Assembly: GCA_036365145.1 (NCBI GenBank)
Contig: JAEOAD010000015.1
Coordinates: 40,521,001 to 40,585,000, forward strand
Length of the DNA stretch: 64,000 nucleotides
Reading direction: 5' to 3'
Origin: Orientallactaga sibirica
Taxonomy: Eukaryota; Chordata; Mammalia; Rodentia; Dipodidae
Notes under the pieces: model-generated
Told to the model about the DNA's origin: nothing
Seen by the model: the letters and a program-made list of their open reading frames with translations, nothing else
The model's database searches: none
Made by a program: the position numbers and the translations under genes
Shown: one piece after another, positions 59,801-64,000 of the stretch
Position numbering within the stretch: position 1 is the first letter of the stretch
Layout of the letters: every line of letters begins with the position of its first letter

Positions 59801-62144
59801 GCAGTAAAAATATCCACAGGATGACGGGAGGGACAAGACTCCCTTCCTGTTGCCAGGGTCCTGCCACATAGCTAGCAATGAAGGTGGGCATTTTCATTTC
59901 AGTCGCTCATTTTTTAGTCCCAGCACTTGGGAGGCAGAAGTAGAAATACATGTCCTCTGACAGGTGGAAGTAGGGGAGTGGTAGTGTTGAGCAGGCTCAC
60001 AGTCACCATGGTATCAGAGGTGGAGCTCTGGTAGGTTTACACCTGTTGGCAACCTTGAAGAGGGTGGAGGTGGAGAAAGTTCATCCACCCAGAAGCCCCA
60101 TTTGGATCCTGTCTGGGGTGGGATCAGCCGCCAGACCTTATCCACCTAGACCTCCTTGCCTCACCAAATCAAAACTGAGGCACCAGAGGGGGAAACATAG
60201 GCATAGCTTCTCTTAAAGACGTTGGCTCAACCCCAGTCTTCAGAGGAGAATCCAAAAGCTCTGGTGGAGGCAGACCTGCCCAGGTCCCACAGTTCTTAGG
60301 GAAGCTTTGCTGACCCAGGGCCTCAGTGGCTGCATCACCCTGAAATGATTTAGTGCCCAGTTCCCACTTTGCAGCTAAGGAGACTAAAGCTGGAGTTAAG
60401 GGGACAGATGCTGGCTAGATCCAGGCATGTTTGCTTAAGAACAAAGAGTTGGGCTTCCGGCCTGCAGGGTCAAATTTCAAGGAGCCTGTGGCCTCCCTAC
60501 CCTGTTCTGCCCAGCCTGGCAAAGCCTGGGTAACAGAGGCCAGAAACAAAACTTGATTTGCTTTTAACCCCATCAGTCCAGAGCCCTCCAATTGCTGGAA
60601 TTCTATTGCTCTCTCCAGACAAATGAATCAAAGCTAATTCCTGGCAGCCAAAGGAAGAACCTGTGCAGTCAGAGACTACCCACCCTCAGCAGAATTTCTC
60701 CAAACTGGTCAATATCACTATAATTTATAATCCACTGTAGTGTGACCCCAAGTTCTCTAGTAACATCCTGTGCTAAATCCAGTGACCCTTTTGTGGGGTG
60801 GCCCTTATCCTCTTGATCTCTCTGTTATCTCACTCTCCAGTTTCCTTCCCTTTTCTTGAACTTCCCCCTTCTCTCCTTATACTCCCAGTTTATTATTATT
60901 TTATTATTTTTATTTATTTGTGTGAAAGAAAGAGGCAAATAGAGAAAGAATGGACACACCAGGGCTTCCAGCCATTGAAAACGAACTCCAGATACATATG
61001 CCACTTTGTCCATGTGGCTTACGTGAGTCCTGGGGAATCAAACCTGGGACTTTTGGCTCTGCAGGGCAAGTGCCTTAACCGCTAAGCCATCTCTCCAGCG
61101 TCAGTTCATTACTTCTAATGATTTCAGTCTCCCTTGTCCTTTCTTTCACCCTTCAGCCACCATCCTGGTCCTTTATTTCCTCTTATCTTTACCACCATCT
61201 CCAGCGCTTACGTCTCACAGCTCTGCCTTCCAAACAAGCCCTATATAATTCTGTCCTGGTTTTCTAAACAATATCAAATTTCATTACCTCTGGGCCTTTA
61301 TAGGTGCTTTATAGCTCCCCCACCCAATGCAAATTCCCAGCTTCACCTACTTCCTCCAGGAAGTATCTCCTACCTGGCTGGGTTTAAGCCCCTCTAGGGG
61401 TTTTCCCTTAGCACCTATACTAAATCCTGACTTAACTACTTTGCAGTTATCAGCTTATTTTGTTCACTGGACCTGAGAGCCTTAGGTTAGTAAATGGCCT
61501 TGCTTACCTGCTACTGTAGCATATATATAAAAAAAAAGTTTTAGTGAAGAAATGGTTTTTTGTTTTGTTTTCTGGTGTTCAGGATCAAACTTAGGGCCTC
61601 ATGCAGGATAGACAGATGTTCTACCACTGAGCTACAACCCCAGCCCTGCCAATGAATGTTTATTGAATGAATAAGGATTTCTGGAGACAAAACCTTCGTT
61701 CTAAGTAAACTTGAACACTCCTTTCAATTTCTCCTAGTATAGTGGTCACTAAATTGTCTTTTGTACCAAGTGGAGTTGGGCAAACCCTCTCTCCCTTCAG
61801 AACCTTGAACACCTATAAAAAGAAGGGAATCCTGCTAGCCTGTCCTTGCCTGGGTTGATAGCTTCCTGGAATGGAGACGATGCCTTAAAGCGTCTTCAAA
61901 CCCCTATGTGGCAGCCTAGCTATTAGTGGGATAAGGAATCAACATTTGGGAAAACCTCTGCATATTACTCATAAAAGGAAGTTTATAGATTGAGTCTGGA
62001 CACATATTCCCCGTTCCCCAGCCTGGGCTCAAATTGTGTCCTGCTCCTGTAGGGGAGCCCCAAAGGACCCACAACTTCCATACTTACAAAGATGAGTAAA
62101 TTGAAGAGGATCATCATGACTTTAATGAATTTGAAGCACTTCAT
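56848..62144 (-). CDS. TSPAN1: TSPAN1, tetraspanin-1 (7 coding exons, 241 aa)
   Basis: Coding exons in transcript order: 62144-62088, 59599-59393, 59190-59116, 58997-58899, 58818-58663, 58554-58471, 56895-56848. All junctions are GT-AG in phase 0 and sum to 726 nt, 241 codons plus TAA, the human length. It is a four-pass membrane organiser of the tetraspanin family, chiefly epithelial. Visible hallmarks: membrane segments near residues 9-32, 54-78, 88-113 and 212-235; the CCG motif at 149-151; further large-loop cysteines 174, 175, 187 and 200 (six in all); and N-glycosylation sequons at N141, N154 and N180 in the large extracellular loop. The protein begins [19 protein letters not shown] and ends [15 protein letters not shown]. 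The upstream ATG-rich reading frame at 62261 is intron and leader, not coding. Confidence 0.97.
56975..58380. repeat. SINEs in the last TSPAN1 intron
   Basis: tRNA-headed SINE, plus: 56975-57165, 57405-57640, 57830-58000 and a 3' piece at 57345-57390. B1-type, plus: 57186-57345, 57650-57820. An ID+B1 composite at about 58015-58380 (plus) is split by a minus-strand B1 at 58103-58254. Confidence 0.85.
58103..58254 (-). mobile_element. B1 inserted into an older B4-like composite
   Basis: The insertion is flanked by ggcacacaccttt on both sides (about 58091-58103 and 58258-58270) and splits a plus-strand ID+B1 composite, so it is the younger element. Confidence 0.75.
59600..62087. other. TSPAN1: First coding intron of TSPAN1 (2.5 kb)
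   Basis: This is largely single-copy. It holds a short B1 fragment at 59911-59943, a tRNA-headed SINE at about 60890-61100 (minus) and an ID-like element at 61553-61646 (minus). I see no extra exon with both splice sites and an open phase-0 frame. Confidence 0.6.
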
Positions 62145-62151
62145 GATGGTA

Positions 62152-62705
62152 CCTTGGGGCAGACATGTGCAAGTTAGGGCCTTATTGTACTTTACCCCCA
62201 CCCCACCTGGGCTGGCCCTGGCTTTCTGGACTCTAACATGACAGACCACAGCATTCTGCACACATTTCCCAACAAGCTCCCCTCACACCTGGACTCCAAC
62301 ATCTCAGAACTTTGCCCATTTCCCACCCTGACACCTGTACCCCTCCCAGCACCTGATACACTCTGTTCCTTATACTCCGGTTCCTACATAGGTACCCCAA
62401 GCCTACTCACACTGCAGGTCATGCAATGCTCTTTCCTGATACCTGTCTGTCCTAGGCCCCTCCCCAGACCACTTCAGACCCTTCCGGGGTCACAAATGGC
62501 CTTTTCAGATCCCCAAACCTGTTTCCAGATTGGCATTGATTCATAGAATAATCTCTGTCCTATGGCATCACCTGTTCAGGGCTCTTGGCAGCAAGTTCTG
62601 ACAGGGATCTGCTGAGGCTCCTGAAGAAACAGAATAGCTCCAGGAAGCTGCCACTCAGTGGGCTGTTGGAAGGATCCAAGAATCCGGCCAGCTCTCACAC
62701 ACCAC
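62152..62705 (-). other. TSPAN1: TSPAN1 leader: non-coding exon and first intron
   Basis: Reading leftward, a leader exon runs from about 62703 to 62572 and ends at a donor (CCTGAACAG, then gtgatg). The coding exon then begins at 62152 after the acceptor ctgccccaag, eight bases before the ATG. The intron is about 420 bp. Leader start is set only by distance from the TATA-like box. Confidence 0.55.
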
Positions 62706-62724
62706 TGCTCACCTGTAGGTGAGG

Positions 62725-62785
62725 CAGCGTTTTAAAAGCTTCCTCCTGCCCAGCGGCTTGCTGGCCCCACCCATAGCCAATCAGC
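62725..62785 (-). promoter_or_regulatory. TSPAN1: TSPAN1 core promoter: TATA-like and CCAAT elements
   Basis: A TTTTAAAA box lies at 62730-62737, about 30 bp upstream of the inferred start. A ccaat at 62777-62781 on the plus strand reads ATTGG in transcript direction, an NF-Y-type inverted CCAAT, about 75 bp upstream. A ccaccc GC-box-like element is adjacent at 62767-62772. This is not a CpG island, which fits a tissue-restricted gene. Confidence 0.5.
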
Positions 62786-62989
62786 CTCCCTTGTCCCTGC
62801 TGCCCCCTACTGCCTGGAGATAGGTCCCCAGCACTACAGCAACAACAGGTCCTCACCTTGAAATGTCACTCATAGGCTATGCCTCTCTTGATTTCAAGGG
62901 GTGGGGTGAGGGAGAGTACAGGAGTAGGGCAAGTATCTTTCCAGTATGTCCGCATACCCCCTACACAATACTGCATATGCTTCTCTTTC

Positions 62990-63224
62990 TTCCTTTCTTT
63001 CTTAATTATTTTATTTATTTGAGACAGAGAGAGTGAAAGAAAGAGAGGGTGAGTGAGAATGGACATGCCGGGGCCTCTAGCCACTGCAAACGAACTCCAG
63101 ATGCATGCTTCCCCTTGTGCATCTGGCTTACATGGGACTTGGAGAATTGAACTGGTATCCTTAGGCTTCACAGGCGAACGCCTTAACCACTAAGCCATCT
63201 CTCCAGCTTCCTTCCTTCCTTCCT

Positions 63225-63290
<66 letters not shown>

Positions 63291-63450
63291 TGTGACAGAC
63301 AGAGAGAGAGAGAATGGGCACACCAGGGCCTCCAGACATGGCAAATGAACTCCAAATACATGTGCCACTGTGTGCATCTGGCTTACGTAGGTACTGGGGA
63401 ATCAAGCCTCAGGCAAGCGTTTAACTGCTAAGCCTTCTCTCCAGCCCGCA
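62990..63450 (-). repeat. Two tRNA-headed SINEs separated by a (CTTT)n microsatellite
   Basis: The SINEs at about 62990-63210 and 63291-63447 are both minus strand. Between them, 63209-63290 is CTTC/CTTT repeats, which create long lysine/glutamate-rich reading frames on the minus strand that are not genes. The interval 63450-63600 is single-copy with a (CA)n at its end. Confidence 0.85.
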
Positions 63451-63599
63451 TATATGCTTATTAACCTTTATCTGTGTATTCATCAGCACACACATACTGC
63501 CATATAGCACACACATCTCCCTGTCTGCCATCCATATATTTACACATCAAACTCATACTTCTGTATTGGTGCTCCTGAATGTGCATATGCACACACACA

Positions 63600-64000
63600 C
63601 TTTTTTTTATTTTTAAGTTTTATTATTTTTTTATTGACAACTTCTTTAATTGTAGACAATATCCCATGTTATTTCCCTCCCCCCCCCAACTTTTCCCTTT
63701 GCAACTTCACTCTCCATCATATCCCCTCCCCCTCTCAATCAGTCTCTCTTTTCAGTTTGATGTCATGATCTTTTCCTCCTATTATGATGGTCTTATGTAG
63801 GTAGTGTCAGGCACTATGAGGTCATGGATATCCAGGCCATTTTGTGTCTGGAGGAGCACGTTGTAAGGAGTCCTACTCTTCCTTTGGCTCTTACATTCTT
63901 TCCACCCCTCTTCTGCAATGGACACTGAGCCTTGGAAGGTGGGTTTGAGATGTTTCAGTGCTGAGCACTCCTTTGTCTTCTCAGCACCATGGTGCCTTCT
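63600..64000 (-). mobile_element. LINE-1 3' UTR running off the window end
   Basis: On the minus strand this ends in a poly(A)-like tail near 63600 and continues beyond 64000, so it is the longest LINE-1 3' end here. It contains the same segments as 38600-38880 (tgatgtcatgat, catatcccctcccc, gtcatggatatccag). Coding parts, if any, lie outside the window. Confidence 0.75.

Noticed and set aside
63161..63405. Three overlapping Lys/Glu-rich minus-strand reading frames
   Set aside because: They are translations of a (CTTT)n microsatellite and SINE flanks.

Overview
The window is mammalian nuclear DNA, almost certainly from a rodent. Three intron-bearing genes can be followed exon by exon in densely SINE-packed DNA. 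The SINEs are (a) 7SL-derived B1-type elements of about 150 bp and (b) tRNA-headed elements of about 200 bp (5' ggctggagagatggcttagc, a CT-rich tail, then AAATAAATA). The second kind is not mouse or rat B2. It looks like the B2-superfamily element reported from jerboas (DIP), so a dipodid such as a jerboa is my best guess; this is inference. ID/B4-type composites, LINE-1 3' ends and one old retrovirus remnant are also present.

Layout. 1-12.6 kb: intergenic DNA, mostly SINEs with islands of single-copy sequence. 12.6-35.7 kb: LURAP1 on the minus strand, with exon 2 at 12646-13167 and exon 1 present twice (27829-28026 and 35457-35654). The two first exons lie in a tandem duplication of about 7.6 kb (22051-29697 and 29696-37330). 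15.34-16.56 kb (LURAP1 intron): decayed endogenous retrovirus with a tRNA-His-type primer site. 40.7-53.1 kb: POMGNT1 on the plus strand, starting in a CpG island; 21 coding exons give an intact 660-residue reading frame. 56.4-62.7 kb: TSPAN1 on the minus strand, seven coding exons, 241 residues, intact. 63.6-64 kb: LINE-1 3' end running off the window.

The order LURAP1 - POMGNT1 - TSPAN1, with LURAP1 and POMGNT1 head to head and POMGNT1 and TSPAN1 tail to tail, is the same gene order as human chromosome 1p34 read in the opposite direction. The genes do not form one pathway: LURAP1 is a cytoskeletal/NF-kB adaptor, POMGNT1 a Golgi enzyme for O-mannosyl glycans of dystroglycan, TSPAN1 a tetraspanin.

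Most worth checking are the tandem duplication that doubles the LURAP1 promoter and first exon (real, or two haplotypes laid end to end), a long SINE subfamily with a CTCF-like core, and perfect fold-back inverted repeats made from B1 copies. SINE limits are given by eye to within about 10 bp. I could run no database search.
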